Positions 1 to 9,513 of a DNA stretch of 64,000 nucleotides are shown in pieces. The position numbers and the translations under genes were made by a program. Origin of the DNA: Ulvibacter sp047614245. Its GTDB lineage: Bacteria; Bacteroidota; Bacteroidia; Flavobacteriales; Flavobacteriaceae. Below the pieces are notes generated by a model. The model made no database searches and was not told the DNA's origin. It saw only the letters and a list, made by a program, of their open reading frames with translations. Numbering within the stretch: position 1 is the stretch's first letter; every line of letters begins with the position of its first letter. The stretch covers positions 15,980 through 79,979 of the forward strand of contig JBLHIC010000003.1 in the NCBI GenBank assembly GCA_047614245.1. Reading direction: 5' to 3'.

Positions 1-36
1 GCTTTTAATTTATTACATTTGGGGAAAACTTGAACC

Positions 37-1566
37 ATGTCAAATAAAGATGCTTTTTTCGAGCATATTAACGCCGGATATACTACCAAGGGAGATTTTA
101 TAACTTTGGGAGCGGCTATGCTAGAAGGAGAAACATTGACAAATGCGTTTATTAAGATTCCACTTAAAACAATCAATCGACATGGTTTAATTTCCGGCGC
201 TACTGGTACAGGAAAAACAAAGACTTTACAAGTTTTTGCAGAGAATCTCTCGGAACAGGGAGTACCTGTTCTATTAATGGATATGAAAGGGGATTTGAGC
301 GGAATTGCTCAGCCCAGTCCTGGACACCCGAAAATAGACGAACGTCACGCAAAAATCGGACTACCTTTTAATGCTAAAAAGTTCCCTGTTGAAATTCTCT
401 CAATTTCGGAACAGAATGGGGTGCGAATGCGGGCTACTATTAGTGAATTTGGTCCTGTTTTATTATCTCGTATAATGAACCTTTCTGAAACGCAATCTGG
501 GATTGTATCGGTAATTTTTAAATATTGTGACGACAATAAATTCCCCTTATTAGATTTAAAAGATTTTAAAAAAATACTTCAATATTCAACAGATGAAGGC
601 AGGGAAGAATTAGCCAAAGATTACGGTCGGATTTCTACAGCTTCGACCGGAGCTATCTTGCGAAAAGTTGTAGAGTTAGAGCAACAAGGAGCTGATTTAT
701 TCTTTGGAGAAAAGTCCTTCGATACCGATGATTTATTAAGAGTAGATAGCAACGGCATGGGCTATATCAACATTATTAGACTTACGGATATTCAAGATCG
801 CCCAAAAATGTTCTCTACGTTTATGTTAAGCCTTCTGGCTGAAATATACGAGACGTTTCCTGAACAAGGAGATAGTGGGCGACCAGAATTAGTTATTTTC
901 ATAGATGAAGCGCACTTAATCTTCAAGGAAGCTAGTAGCGCACTTCTTAGTCAGATTGAAAGTATTGTAAAGTTAATTCGCTCGAAAGGAGTTGGATTGT
1001 ATTTTGTAACTCAAAACCCAACCGATGTTCCAGACGGAATTTTAAGTCAGTTGGGGCTTAAGATTCAGCATGCCTTAAGGGCTTTCACTGCAAAGGATCG
1101 AAAGGCAATAAAATTAACAGCTGAGAATTATCCAATTTCAGAATATTATAAAACAGACGAAGTCCTGACATCACTCGGAATTGGAGAAGCCTTGGTTTCG
1201 GCCCTAAATGAAAAAGGAATCCCTACGCCTCTGGCAGCTACTTTACTCCGCGCACCTATGAGTAGAATGGATGTTTTAGATGATGATGAATTAATGGATT
1301 TAACAGAAAGCTCTAAGCTTATAAAAAAATACAATGAAGAAGTTGATCGTGAAAGCGCTTATGAATTGTTAATCAAAAAAATAGAAATAGCTGAGAAGTT
1401 AGAAGTAAAAGCTCAAGTAGCAAAGGAGAAAAAAGCTGTAAAACGCTCTTCGAATAGATCGTCAAGAAGCGACAGCAGTTCAACACAAAGATCAATTATT
1501 AGAGCACTTACAAGCCCAACTGTTATTAGAAGTGTATTGGGTATTTTGGGAAAAATGATGCGATAG
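37..1566 (+). CDS. HerA-like ATPase / DUF853 (YjgR-type) helicase
   Basis: A 509-residue cytoplasmic P-loop ATPase of the HerA/FtsK superfamily, DUF853 branch. A Walker A motif GATGTGKT lies at residues 54-61 and a Walker B VIFIDEAH at 286-293. The stretch after it (SKGVGLYFVTQNPTDVP) is the sensor region typical of DUF853 proteins. The C-terminal 40 residues or so are Ser/Arg-rich (SSNRSSRSDSSS) and look disordered. The family is thought to move DNA or act as a hexameric translocase, but the physiological role of YjgR-type members is not established. The ATG at 37 is preceded by AT-rich DNA. The downstream lipoprotein gene starts 57 bp after the stop on the same strand. Family assignment is firm; function is inferred. 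Confidence 0.93.
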   Translation: MSNKDAFFEHINAGYTTKGDFITLGAAMLEGETLTNAFIKIPLKTINRHGLISGATGTGKTKTLQVFAENLSEQGVPVLLMDMKGDLSGIAQPSPGHPKIDERHAKIGLPFNAKKFPVEILSISEQNGVRMRATISEFGPVLLSRIMNLSETQSGIVSVIFKYCDDNKFPLLDLKDFKKILQYSTDEGREELAKDYGRISTASTGAILRKVVELEQQGADLFFGEKSFDTDDLLRVDSNGMGYINIIRLTDIQDRPKMFSTFMLSLLAEIYETFPEQGDSGRPELVIFIDEAHLIFKEASSALLSQIESIVKLIRSKGVGLYFVTQNPTDVPDGILSQLGLKIQHALRAFTAKDRKAIKLTAENYPISEYYKTDEVLTSLGIGEALVSALNEKGIPTPLAATLLRAPMSRMDVLDDDELMDLTESSKLIKKYNEEVDRESAYELLIKKIEIAEKLEVKAQVAKEKKAVKRSSNRSSRSDSSSTQRSIIRALTSPTVIRSVLGILGKMMR

Positions 1567-1623
1567 TATTAAGAACAAAAGAATTAAGTTTAATTTAAAA
1601 GCACCCTTGATTGAGGGATTAAG

Positions 1624-2187
1624 ATGAAAAAAACACTATTTATTGGCGCAATGAGCGCACTATTTTTTATACAATGTGGTAAAAAAAGCGATCCTTTTTT
1701 AATCCAACAAGGCATGGTTGGAAACCTTTCAAAAGATATTCAAATGAGGCAAATAGATTCTTTATTCGCTATTGATTCCATTGTAAAACTAAGTCCTGTT
1801 AGGGGTGCTTTGGGAACACAAGGAGATGTCGAAATTTACCAAAAAGGTGGTGATAAATTATTGTTGCTATCGCCCGAAGATGAAAACGATCCAAATTCTC
1901 TAATTTCAAATATTCAAGTGTTTGACAACCGCTATAAAACAACGAAGGGACTTCATAAAGGAAGCACTTTCAAGGATGTCAAAGCAAATTACACGATTTC
2001 AGATATTGAGACAACTATTAACGCAGTTGTCGTTTTCTTAGAAGACAGTGATATTTTCATCACCATCTATAAAAGCCAATTGCCTGAAAACTTAAGATAC
2101 GATCCAAGTGCTAAAATAGAAGCGAGTCAAATTCCAGACGAAGCTACTTTTAAGTATTTTATGATAGGCTGGGATAACGACAATTAG
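1624..2187 (+). CDS. putative lipoprotein, DUF1131-like
   Basis: A 187-residue protein with a lipoprotein signal: basic MKK, a hydrophobic stretch and a lipobox FIQC with Cys at residue 19, then GKKSDP. It is therefore probably anchored in the outer or inner membrane. The rest (ISNIQVFDNRYKTTKGL, then GSTFKDVKANY) recalls the RpoE-regulated lipoprotein family DUF1131, in which a flow of short strands precedes a conserved region on how a conserved value is scaled; this match is from memory and is tentative. It sits between the HerA-like ATPase and a VOC protein on the same strand, with 12 bp to the latter, so the three may be co-transcribed. Confidence 0.75.
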   Translation: MKKTLFIGAMSALFFIQCGKKSDPFLIQQGMVGNLSKDIQMRQIDSLFAIDSIVKLSPVRGALGTQGDVEIYQKGGDKLLLLSPEDENDPNSLISNIQVFDNRYKTTKGLHKGSTFKDVKANYTISDIETTINAVVVFLEDSDIFITIYKSQLPENLRYDPSAKIEASQIPDEATFKYFMIGWDNDN

Positions 2188-2199
2188 AAAATATAAAAT

Positions 2200-2622
2200 A
2201 TGACAAGAACCCTAAGACCATTTCATTTAGCTATTCCCGTAAATAATTTAGAAGCTTGTCGTACTTTTTATCGCGATGTGCTTGGATGTAATGAAGGCAG
2301 AAGCAGTGATCATTGGGTGGATTTTGATTTCTTCGGACATCAATTAGTGATTCATTTAAAGGAAGGTGTCTCACATGAAACCTCGAATCCCGTTGATGGG
2401 AAAGAGGTTCCAATTCCACATTTCGGGGTCGTTCTTGATATGGATTCCTTTAAAAATATTTCACAGAAGTTAATAGAAATAAATATTTTATTTATCATAG
2501 AACCATATGTCCGATTTGAGGGAGAAACTGGTGAACAAGCTACTATGTTCTTCAAGGATCCTTCTGGGAATGCTCTCGAATTTAAGGCGTTTAAAAACAT
2601 GGATCAACTTTTTACTAAATAA
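2200..2622 (+). CDS. VOC family (glyoxalase/dioxygenase fold) protein
   Basis: A 140-residue single-copy vicinal oxygen chelate protein. It has the typical opening LRPFHLAIPVNNLEACRTFY (His9 as a likely metal ligand), His74 in the second half (PIPHFGVVL) and the closing FKDPSGNALEFKAF, where Glu127 is a likely ligand. The length fits one pair of beta-alpha-beta-beta-beta units. Members include glyoxalase I, extradiol dioxygenases and fosfomycin-resistance enzymes; the substrate cannot be read from the sequence. Only 6 bp separate its stop from the start of the downstream permease gene, which suggests one transcript. Confidence 0.9.
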   Translation: MTRTLRPFHLAIPVNNLEACRTFYRDVLGCNEGRSSDHWVDFDFFGHQLVIHLKEGVSHETSNPVDGKEVPIPHFGVVLDMDSFKNISQKLIEINILFIIEPYVRFEGETGEQATMFFKDPSGNALEFKAFKNMDQLFTK

Positions 2623-2628
2623 GGAGAT

Positions 2629-3657
2629 ATGCAATATATCAGTCTAAAAATAGTGCAGCAAATATTGGTTCTACTCCTCATCTTGCTTATGGGTGCGCTT
2701 ATTTTTGGAGAAATACTTCCTTATCTATCTGGGGTTCTTGGAGCAATCACGATTTATGTATTGATGCAGAAATGGATGGTCCTTTTGGTTAGAAAGGGCT
2801 GGCGCCCTAGTCTTGCAGCGAGTTTTTTAATGTTTTTATCCTTTATTGGAATCTTGTTACCGGTTGCAGGTATCATTTTGATGCTCACTAATAAAATTGG
2901 CAACGCCGTTAATAATTCGGAAAGAGTTGTGGACGCTATCAAAGAACAACTTATAACCTGGCAGGATCAATTGGGTTACGACCTTAGCTCACAAATTGAT
3001 GTTTCAGCTATTTCGTCTTGGCTATCTGAAAATCTTCAGAGCATTGCAGGCAGTACATTTCATATTTTCATCGCAATAGGAATTATGTATTTTATGCTGT
3101 ATTATATGTTGACCAGCACGAGAACAATTACTGAATCATTGATAGATGTCGTCCCATTCAGTAAAAAAAATATAAAGGTTATTGGTAAAGAAATACAAGC
3201 GATGGTTCGGTCCAATGCGCTGGGAATACCTCTTGTCGCTTTGGCACAGGGTATTATTGCTCTTATAGGATTTTTAATCTTTGGAATTGAAGATCCTCTT
3301 TTTTGGTTTGTGATTGTAACCATAGGCTCCATGATTCCTTTTGTTGGCACTTTGATAGGGATTCTACCGGTATTTATACTTTCCCTATCCACAGGAAATC
3401 ATTTTCAAGCCTGGGGTATTCTTTTATATGGATTGGTTGTGGTTGGTTCGACCGATAATATCATTCGGCTTTACGTTTTGCAGAAGTTAGATAATGTACA
3501 CCCTTTAATTACCTTAATTGGTGTTATTGTAGGAGTACCCTTATTTGGATTTATTGGCCTAATCTTCGGTCCTTTATTAATAAGTCTCTTTCTTATTATA
3601 CTTCGTATTTACAGTAACGAATATGGCCAATCCTCTGAACTGGCTTCAGAAGAATAA
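2629..3657 (+). CDS. AI-2E family transporter (PerM/UPF0118)
   Basis: A 342-residue polytopic inner-membrane protein with about eight hydrophobic segments, a soluble insertion around residues 88-140, and the family signature near residues 230-250 (GSMIPFVGTLIGILP) followed by a long C-terminal hydrophobic block (GFIGLIFGPLLISLFLIIL). Members of this family have been linked to autoinducer-2 export or Na+/H+ antiport; which, if either, applies here is unknown. It is the last gene of a same-strand run from position 37 and converges with folD, the two stops lying only 5 bp apart. Confidence 0.92.
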   Translation: MQYISLKIVQQILVLLLILLMGALIFGEILPYLSGVLGAITIYVLMQKWMVLLVRKGWRPSLAASFLMFLSFIGILLPVAGIILMLTNKIGNAVNNSERVVDAIKEQLITWQDQLGYDLSSQIDVSAISSWLSENLQSIAGSTFHIFIAIGIMYFMLYYMLTSTRTITESLIDVVPFSKKNIKVIGKEIQAMVRSNALGIPLVALAQGIIALIGFLIFGIEDPLFWFVIVTIGSMIPFVGTLIGILPVFILSLSTGNHFQAWGILLYGLVVVGSTDNIIRLYVLQKLDNVHPLITLIGVIVGVPLFGFIGLIFGPLLISLFLIILRIYSNEYGQSSELASEE

Positions 3658-3662
3658 GTGAA

Positions 3663-4541
3663 TTATCTCAACTGACGTTCTCTCGCGATTAATGTATTTT
3701 TTAGTAGCATTGCAATAGTCATTGGACCAACACCTCCTGGGACGGGCGTAATATAAGACGCCTTTTTGCTTACACCATCGAAATCCACATCACCTTTAAG
3801 AGCATACCCACGAGTTTTTGAAGCATCTGGCACACGACTAATTCCAACATCAATAATTACAACACCCTCCTTAACCATATCCGCAGTTAAAAATTCAGGA
3901 ATTCCTAAAGCAACAATAATGATATCTGCTTTCATTGTAAATTCTGAAAGGTTCTTGGTATGACTATGGGCCAAGGTAACCGTACTATTTCCAGCATTTC
4001 CTTTTTGACTCATTAATATACTCATAGGGCGACCAACTATATTACTTCTTCCAATAACGACAGTATGTTTGCCTTTAGTTTCGATTTTAGATCGCTCTAA
4101 TAATTGTAATATTCCGAATGGAGTAGCAGGTATAAACGACTCCATTTCTAGGGCCATTCGTCCAAAGTTTTCAGGGTGAAACCCATCGACATCTTTAATA
4201 GGATCTACAGCAATTAAGACCTTATTCTCATCGATATGTTTGGGTAATGGTAGCTGTACTATAAAACCATCGATTTGCGGATTTTCATTCAGTTCTTTTA
4301 TTTTCTGAAGCAACTCATCTTCACTTGTTGATTCCGGTAATTTTACTAAGGTTGATTTAAAACCAACTCGCTCACAAGCCCTCACTTTACTTCCAACGTA
4401 CGTTAAACTTGCACCATCATCACCCACCAAAACAGCGGCTAAATGAGGCACCCGCTCTCCTTTGTTCTTCATTTGATTAACCTCAATAGTAATTTCATCC
4501 TTAATATCGTTAGATATTTTTTTACCATCTAGTATTGGCAT
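3663..4541 (-). CDS. folD: bifunctional methylenetetrahydrofolate dehydrogenase/cyclohydrolase FolD
   Basis: A 292-residue cytoplasmic enzyme that interconverts 5,10-methylene-THF, 5,10-methenyl-THF and 10-formyl-THF with NADP(H). The catalytic Tyr and Lys are in YVGSKVRACERVG (Tyr48, Lys52), the substrate loop is VQLPLPKHI, the dinucleotide-binding segment is VVIGRSNIVGRPMS, and the C-terminal signature PVPGGVGPMTIAML is complete. Length is normal for the family. The ATG at 4541 begins MPILDGKKIS, as in other FolD proteins. It is transcribed away from ffh with an 85-bp gap. Confidence 0.98.
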   Translation of the reverse strand: MPILDGKKISNDIKDEITIEVNQMKNKGERVPHLAAVLVGDDGASLTYVGSKVRACERVGFKSTLVKLPESTSEDELLQKIKELNENPQIDGFIVQLPLPKHIDENKVLIAVDPIKDVDGFHPENFGRMALEMESFIPATPFGILQLLERSKIETKGKHTVVIGRSNIVGRPMSILMSQKGNAGNSTVTLAHSHTKNLSEFTMKADIIIVALGIPEFLTADMVKEGVVIIDVGISRVPDASKTRGYALKGDVDFDGVSKKASYITPVPGGVGPMTIAMLLKNTLIARERQLR

Positions 4542-4626
4542 AACAAAAGTAGTTTGGAGGAAGGTCGAAATAAAAAAGAATAATTCTTAGTTAAGCCTTC
4601 CCAGGTTACTGATTTTAGTTTAGATA

Positions 4627-5955
4627 TTATTTCATTTTATTCATTGCCTCCATCATCTTGGCACCACCGCCACCTTGCATCATTTTCATCATCTTACTCA
4701 TTTGATTAAATTGCTTCATAAGCTGATTCACTTGCTGTACTGAAGTCCCGCTTCCCATTGCAATTCTTTTTTTTCTACTGGCGTTAATTGTTGCCGGAGC
4801 ACTTCGCTCACTTGGTGTCATAGAATGAATAATTGCTTCAATTCCTTTGAAAGCATCATCATCTATATCAACATCCTTTATCGCTTTACTAGCTCCAGGA
4901 ATCATTCCAACGAGATCCTTCATGCTCCCCATTTTCTTGACCTGCTGAATCTGCTTCAAAAAGTCATCAAAGCCAAATTGATTCTTGGCAATTTTTTTCT
5001 GAATCTTACGGGCCTCATCTTCATCAAATTGCTCTTGAGCTCTCTCAACTAGAGAAACTACATCCCCCATCCCAAGAATTCGATCCGCCATACGAGACGG
5101 ATAGAATATATCTATCGCATCCATTTTCTCACCGGTACCAATAAATTTTATCGGCTTATTTACAACACTTTTAATGGATATCGCCGCACCACCACGAGTA
5201 TCACCATCTAACTTGGTAAGAATAACCCCATCAAAGTTAAGACGGTCATTAAAAGTCTTAGCAGTATTAACCGCATCTTGACCCGTCATTGCGTCAACTA
5301 CAAATAAAGTTTCCTGAGGCTGAATCGCTTTATGAACGTTTTCAATTTCAACCATCATGGCTTCATCAACAGCCAAACGTCCTGCCGTATCAATGATAAC
5401 AACATTGTATCCGTTTTGCTTCGCAAACGCAATTGCATTTTGAGCTATAGATACAGGGTTTTTATTTTCAGGCTCACTATAAACTTCAACCCCAATTTGA
5501 TCTCCTACGACATGTAATTGGTTGATCGCAGCTGGACGATATATATCACAGGCCACCAAAAGTGGCTTTTTTGATTTTTTTGTTTTTAAAAAATTAGCAA
5601 GTTTACCAGAAAAGGTTGTTTTACCACTTCCTTGTAATCCAGACATTAATATAATAGATGGAGAACCACTCAAGTTAATCCCTGCTACTTCACCACCCAT
5701 TAATTCTGTAAGCTCGTCTTTGACCAGTTTAATCATCAATTGCCCTGGTTGCAGAGTTGTCAAGACGTTCTGACCTAAGGCCTTTTCTTTGATACGACTG
5801 GTGAATTCCTTTGCAATTTTAAAATTTACATCGGCATCTAATAAAGCACGTCTTACTTCTTTTAAAGTTTCCGCTACATTTATTTCCGTGATACTACCAT
5901 GACCTTTGAGTACATGAAGTGCTTTATCTATTTTGTCGGTTAAATTGTCGAACAT
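4627..5955 (-). CDS. ffh: signal recognition particle GTPase Ffh
   Basis: A 442-residue SRP54-type GTPase that binds signal peptides of nascent membrane proteins and hands ribosomes to FtsY at the membrane. The N domain covers about residues 1-90, G1 is GLQGSGKTT at 106-114, and further GTPase motifs DTAGRL and TKLDGD are present. The M domain from about residue 300 ends in a methionine-rich tail (MMKMMQGGGGAKMMEAMNKMK region) that contacts signal peptides and 4.5S RNA. Length is typical. A well-formed flavobacterial promoter lies just upstream (5980-6010). I did not find an SRP RNA gene in the window. Confidence 0.98.
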   Translation of the reverse strand: MFDNLTDKIDKALHVLKGHGSITEINVAETLKEVRRALLDADVNFKIAKEFTSRIKEKALGQNVLTTLQPGQLMIKLVKDELTELMGGEVAGINLSGSPSIILMSGLQGSGKTTFSGKLANFLKTKKSKKPLLVACDIYRPAAINQLHVVGDQIGVEVYSEPENKNPVSIAQNAIAFAKQNGYNVVIIDTAGRLAVDEAMMVEIENVHKAIQPQETLFVVDAMTGQDAVNTAKTFNDRLNFDGVILTKLDGDTRGGAAISIKSVVNKPIKFIGTGEKMDAIDIFYPSRMADRILGMGDVVSLVERAQEQFDEDEARKIQKKIAKNQFGFDDFLKQIQQVKKMGSMKDLVGMIPGASKAIKDVDIDDDAFKGIEAIIHSMTPSERSAPATINASRKKRIAMGSGTSVQQVNQLMKQFNQMSKMMKMMQGGGGAKMMEAMNKMK

Positions 5956-5979
5956 GGTATTGCTTTCTTAATAAGTGGT

Positions 5980-6010
5980 CAAAGATAACAATTGACAGTA
6001 GAGTTTCAAA
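5980..6010 (-). promoter_or_regulatory. promoter of ffh, Bacteroidota type
   Basis: On the minus strand a -33 box TTTG (6007-6010) is followed after exactly 19 bp by a -7 box TATCTTTG (5980-5987). This matches the Bacteroidota primary-sigma consensus TTTG-N19-21-TAnnTTTG. The ffh start codon lies about 25 bp downstream. Seen directly; activity is inferred. Confidence 0.75.
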
Positions 6011-6350
6011 GAAAGTTTAGTCTAAGAAAAGAGTCTTTTTGAAATGATATTTTATGAAAACAATTAGCACCTATTCGATACAAAAATATCAGAAACTCAA
6101 AAAACTACACCTTGAAACCATCTAACTTATATTTTTTGCAATTTTCGTTAAAAATATTCCAGATATCGCAAGATTCCAAAACTTTATGTATCTTTAGTAA
6201 AACACAAATAACACAATTACTAAAATTGATTTATGAGTACTTTAGATAAATAAAAGCGCGAAAAGTTATGGTTCTGCATTCTCTAGTAAAATTTAGAGAC
6301 TCTATTTCTCAAAATACTCATTTCAAGGAAGTAACATAACTATCTCTATT
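6011..6350. other. 340-bp intergenic region upstream of the gene at 6351
   Basis: AT-rich, with no convincing gene. It holds a -7-like TATCTTTA near 6190 on the plus strand and, about 45 bp further on, a six-codon reading frame (ATG near 6234, MSTLDK then stop) that could be the stub of a lost gene or chance. The long leader before the gene at 6351 is otherwise featureless to my reading. Confidence 0.4.
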
Positions 6351-7118
6351 ATGAAAACACGCAACTTCACGCTTTTATTATTGGTTTTATTCGTGCTACA
6401 TCCCTTTAGCCAGCAAGCTCAGGACGATAGCAACTCACAGGCATATTGGGTGCACGAAGATCCTGTTTACCCTTCAAAAGTATCGGACTTTGAAGAATAT
6501 AGTTCAACTCTAGTTGAAAATTGTAAAAAATACGGTATCAAAGAAGCTAATTGGTTTACCATCTCTACAGATGACTTAAAGTATTTTTCGATATCTCCCA
6601 TAGAGAATATGGCCGATTTAGACAAAAGCCGTTTTTCTCTTCTAAGGGACAAAATGGGTGAGTCTGAATTCAATGAACTTTTTAATAATTTTGATAACTG
6701 CTATGATGCTCATACAGATTATATTATTCATTTGGACAAAGAGCTCTCTTATTCGCCAAATGGCATCATGACTCCTCAAGATGGCATGGAATATCGACGT
6801 ATGCAATTTTATTATTCAACACCTCAGAATTTTCAGAAAGTCTTAGACGTGGCTAAAAGATTTAAAGAATTATATGCGAAGAAAAAATCAAGTGAAACCT
6901 ATAGGCTTTATCGAAGTGGTTTTGGAGCAGCCGGACAGTTTATCATCGTAGCGATCTCTGCTAAAAGTTATGAAGACTACGAACGTATTTTTAAAGAAAA
7001 TCAAAGTCTACTCGGGGAAGAAAGGGATCCTTTATTCGATGAGTTATTACAGAATATTATAAAGGTAGAGACTCTGAATGGCTATATGCGCAGTGATTTG
7101 TCCTATAAACCAAACTAG
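6351..7118 (+). CDS. secreted protein with two ABM/NIPSNAP-like halves
   Basis: A 255-residue protein of unknown function. An N-terminal signal peptide (MKTRNFTLLLLVLFVLHPFS, likely cut near residues 20-23) sends it to the periplasm or beyond. Two halves look alike in plan: residues about 33-105 (helix with FEEYSSTLVENC, then WFTISTDDLKYFSISPIE) and about 145-225 (NFQKVLDVAKRFKELY, then YRLYRSGFGAAGQFIIVAIS and SYEDYERIF). That order of helix, strand and a tyrosine/phenylalanine-rich strand resembles dimeric alpha/beta barrel (ABM, NIPSNAP-like) units, so I infer a tandem ferredoxin-like fold. The gene stands alone between ffh and the SMP-30 gene. Confidence 0.8.
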   Translation: MKTRNFTLLLLVLFVLHPFSQQAQDDSNSQAYWVHEDPVYPSKVSDFEEYSSTLVENCKKYGIKEANWFTISTDDLKYFSISPIENMADLDKSRFSLLRDKMGESEFNELFNNFDNCYDAHTDYIIHLDKELSYSPNGIMTPQDGMEYRRMQFYYSTPQNFQKVLDVAKRFKELYAKKKSSETYRLYRSGFGAAGQFIIVAISAKSYEDYERIFKENQSLLGEERDPLFDELLQNIIKVETLNGYMRSDLSYKPN

Positions 7119-7196
7119 CAACAAATATCCCATTGCAGCTGTTTAAAATAAATTATTGAAAATATATTTTAGTTATATTTATCAAAACCAAAATAT

Positions 7197-8186
7197 ATGC
7201 GATTTGTTTTTTCCTCGAACACCTCCAGTTGGGACATTAGTAAATTTCTAATTCTACTGTTCTTTATTGGGTGTAATTCTCCCCAGAGCAAAACTGAATC
7301 CGCACCTCTGAACAAAGCGACACTAGAGTTTGAAATAAAAGCAAAACTTGGTGAAGGTGCCTTTTGGAACCATCGTACTCAAGAATTTTACTGGATCGAT
7401 ATTGAGGCAAAATCGCTCCATATATACAACCCTAAGACAAAGAGCAACAAATCGTTCCCTACGCCATCAAGAATAGGAACTGTTGTCCCGAAGAATTCAA
7501 CCGAAGCAGTTGTGGCTCTGGAAGATGGAGTTTATTTGATGAATACAGAATCTGGAGACATATCTCTTCTCTCTGATATCGAAAATGATAAAACTCAAAA
7601 CAGATTTAATGATGGGAAATGTGATCCTTCAGGCAGGCTCTGGGTGGGCTCCATGGCTTTGGATCAAAAAAAGTATTCTGGTAGCCTTTATATGATCGAT
7701 GAAAGCGGTAAAACAGAACTGAAAATTGATAGGGTTACAATTTCTAATGGTATTGTGTGGACTTCAAACCATAAAACAATGTACTATATAGACACTCCTA
7801 CAGCTAAAATTCGAGCATTCGATTTTGACAATAAGACTGGCAATATAAGCAACGAAAGAGTGGCGGTTGAAGTAAACGACAGTCTAGGTTTTCCCGACGG
7901 AATGGCGATTGATGAAGAAGATATGTTGTGGGTTGGTATGTGGAACGGTAATGCAGTGGTTCGATTTAATCCTAACACAGGAGAAGTTATTTCCAAAATT
8001 GAAGTCCCAGCACATAATGTTACATCCTGTGCCTTTGGAGGCAAGCTCCTAGACACGCTCTATATTACGACAGCTAGTGTTGATATGACTCCCGAAGAAC
8101 TTTCTAAATACCCGTTAGCTGGATCTTTATTCAAAGTAGTTCCTGGCGTGAAAGGCGTGAAAAGTACGTTATTTGGTGAGCAATAA
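7197..8186 (+). CDS. SMP-30/gluconolactonase/LRE family lipoprotein
   Basis: A 329-residue six-bladed beta-propeller of the SMP-30/regucalcin/gluconolactonase family, which hydrolyses sugar lactones using one divalent metal. The metal-site motifs are visible: the glutamate in LGEGAFW, the asparagine in RFNDGKCDPSGRLWVGSM and the aspartate in GFPDGMAIDEEDMLWVG. Unlike cytosolic regucalcins it carries a lipoprotein signal (hydrophobic FLILLFFIGC, Cys26), so it should be tethered to the envelope. The nearest genes give no pathway context, so the lactone substrate is unknown. Confidence 0.9.
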   Translation: MRFVFSSNTSSWDISKFLILLFFIGCNSPQSKTESAPLNKATLEFEIKAKLGEGAFWNHRTQEFYWIDIEAKSLHIYNPKTKSNKSFPTPSRIGTVVPKNSTEAVVALEDGVYLMNTESGDISLLSDIENDKTQNRFNDGKCDPSGRLWVGSMALDQKKYSGSLYMIDESGKTELKIDRVTISNGIVWTSNHKTMYYIDTPTAKIRAFDFDNKTGNISNERVAVEVNDSLGFPDGMAIDEEDMLWVGMWNGNAVVRFNPNTGEVISKIEVPAHNVTSCAFGGKLLDTLYITTASVDMTPEELSKYPLAGSLFKVVPGVKGVKSTLFGEQ

Positions 8187-8256
8187 TCAAAGAAGATTCT
8201 TGATCGAAGCTCTAATTTGAGAATTATCCATTATTTTTTAATCTCGTTTGAGATTA

Positions 8257-9513
8257 TTACCTCCGACTTCTTTTGAAATTATTAGAATCCTTGGTTTTAT
8301 GAGAGTTTCTGCTACTTTGACGCCCTCTTTGATTCTGCTGTTTATTTTCAGCTTTCTTGTCTAATATTTCTTTTAAAGATTCAGTTGGTTCAAATCCTTC
8401 AATTATCTGACTGTCCAAACGTTCTCCTAGTAGTTTTTCAATACCCCGTACGTATTCATTTTCGTCAACACTTACTATAGAGATAGCCTCTCCACTAGCT
8501 CCTGCTCTACCCGTTCTACCGATACGATGAACATAATCTTCTGGAATATTTGGAAGTTCGTAATTTATTACGTGTGGAAGCAAAGGTATATCGAGTCCTC
8601 TAGCCGCAATATCTGTTGCAACCAATATTCTAACCTTTCCTGCTTTAAATCCTGCTAACGCTTTCGTTCTAGCCCCTTGACTTTTATTACCGTGAATGGC
8701 TGCGGAAGAGATTCCGGCTTTACTCAACTTTTCACTTAAGCGATTCGCTCCATGCTTGGTTCTGGTAAAAATTAGAACCTGTTGCCAATCTCCTTCAGAA
8801 ATAAGTTTAATAACCAGATCTGTTTTAAGGCCTTTGTTTGTTCTATAAACTAACTGATCAACTTTCTCGGCGGTTGTATTTTCAGGCGTAGCCTCAACCA
8901 TTACTGGATGATGCAAAAAGCCATTTGCTAGTTTCTTTATTTCTTTTGAAAAAGTAGCAGAAAACAATAGGTTCTGTCTTCTTGACGGCAGTAAAGCAAG
9001 AATCTTATTAATATCTCTTAAAAAGCCCATATCGAGCATCCGGTCTGCTTCATCTAAAACCAAAACCTCAACATTTGACAGAGAAAATACTTTTTGATTA
9101 TGCAAATCGAGTAATCGACCTGGAGTAGCAACTAACACATCAACGCCTTGTCTTAGCGTTCGTATTTGAGGATTAGCCCCAACACCACCAAAAATTACGG
9201 TTGAACGCAAATCAGTGAATTCTCCATAATCTTTAAAATCTTGTAAAACCTGAGCAGCCAATTCACGCGTTGGCGTAAGCACTAAACAGCGAACAGGACG
9301 TTGGTGAAGTTGCTTGCCTTGAGACAATATTTGAAGTATTGGCAACGCAAAACCAGCCGTTTTTCCTGTTCCAGTTTGAGCCGAAGCAAGAACGTCTTTT
9401 CGTTCTAATACTAAAGGAATTGCTTTTTGTTGAATTGGAGATGGGGTAGTATATCCTTTTTTGCTAATAGCTTTTAGCAGGGCATCGGACAGCCCAAGAG
9501 ATTTAAATGACAT
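8257..9513 (-). CDS. DEAD-box RNA helicase, RhlE type
   Basis: A 418-residue ATP-dependent RNA helicase for RNA remodelling, possibly ribosome assembly. The motifs are in order: Q-motif region PSPIQQ (25-29), Walker A AQTGTGKT (45-52), PTRELA (81-86), DEAD (154-157), SAT, and HRIGRTGRAG near residue 330. The C-terminal tail of about 45 residues is basic and Gln/Arg/Ser-rich, which fits RNA binding by RhlE-like proteins. A -7-like box TACCTTCG (9584-9591, minus strand) followed by CGGCTC lies about 70 bp upstream. The gene converges with the SMP-30 gene. Confidence 0.95.
   Translation of the reverse strand: MSFKSLGLSDALLKAISKKGYTTPSPIQQKAIPLVLERKDVLASAQTGTGKTAGFALPILQILSQGKQLHQRPVRCLVLTPTRELAAQVLQDFKDYGEFTDLRSTVIFGGVGANPQIRTLRQGVDVLVATPGRLLDLHNQKVFSLSNVEVLVLDEADRMLDMGFLRDINKILALLPSRRQNLLFSATFSKEIKKLANGFLHHPVMVEATPENTTAEKVDQLVYRTNKGLKTDLVIKLISEGDWQQVLIFTRTKHGANRLSEKLSKAGISSAAIHGNKSQGARTKALAGFKAGKVRILVATDIAARGLDIPLLPHVINYELPNIPEDYVHRIGRTGRAGASGEAISIVSVDENEYVRGIEKLLGERLDSQIIEGFEPTESLKEILDKKAENKQQNQRGRQSSRNSHKTKDSNNFKRSRR

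Noticed and set aside
4544..4551. TACTTTTG box just before folD on the minus strand
   Set aside because: It matches TAnnTTTG but ends two bases before the start codon and has no -33 box at the right spacing, so transcription from it would begin inside the gene.
6234..6254. Six-codon frame MSTLDK after a TATCTTTA box
   Set aside because: Too short to support as a gene or leader peptide; could be a stub of a lost gene but nothing confirms it.
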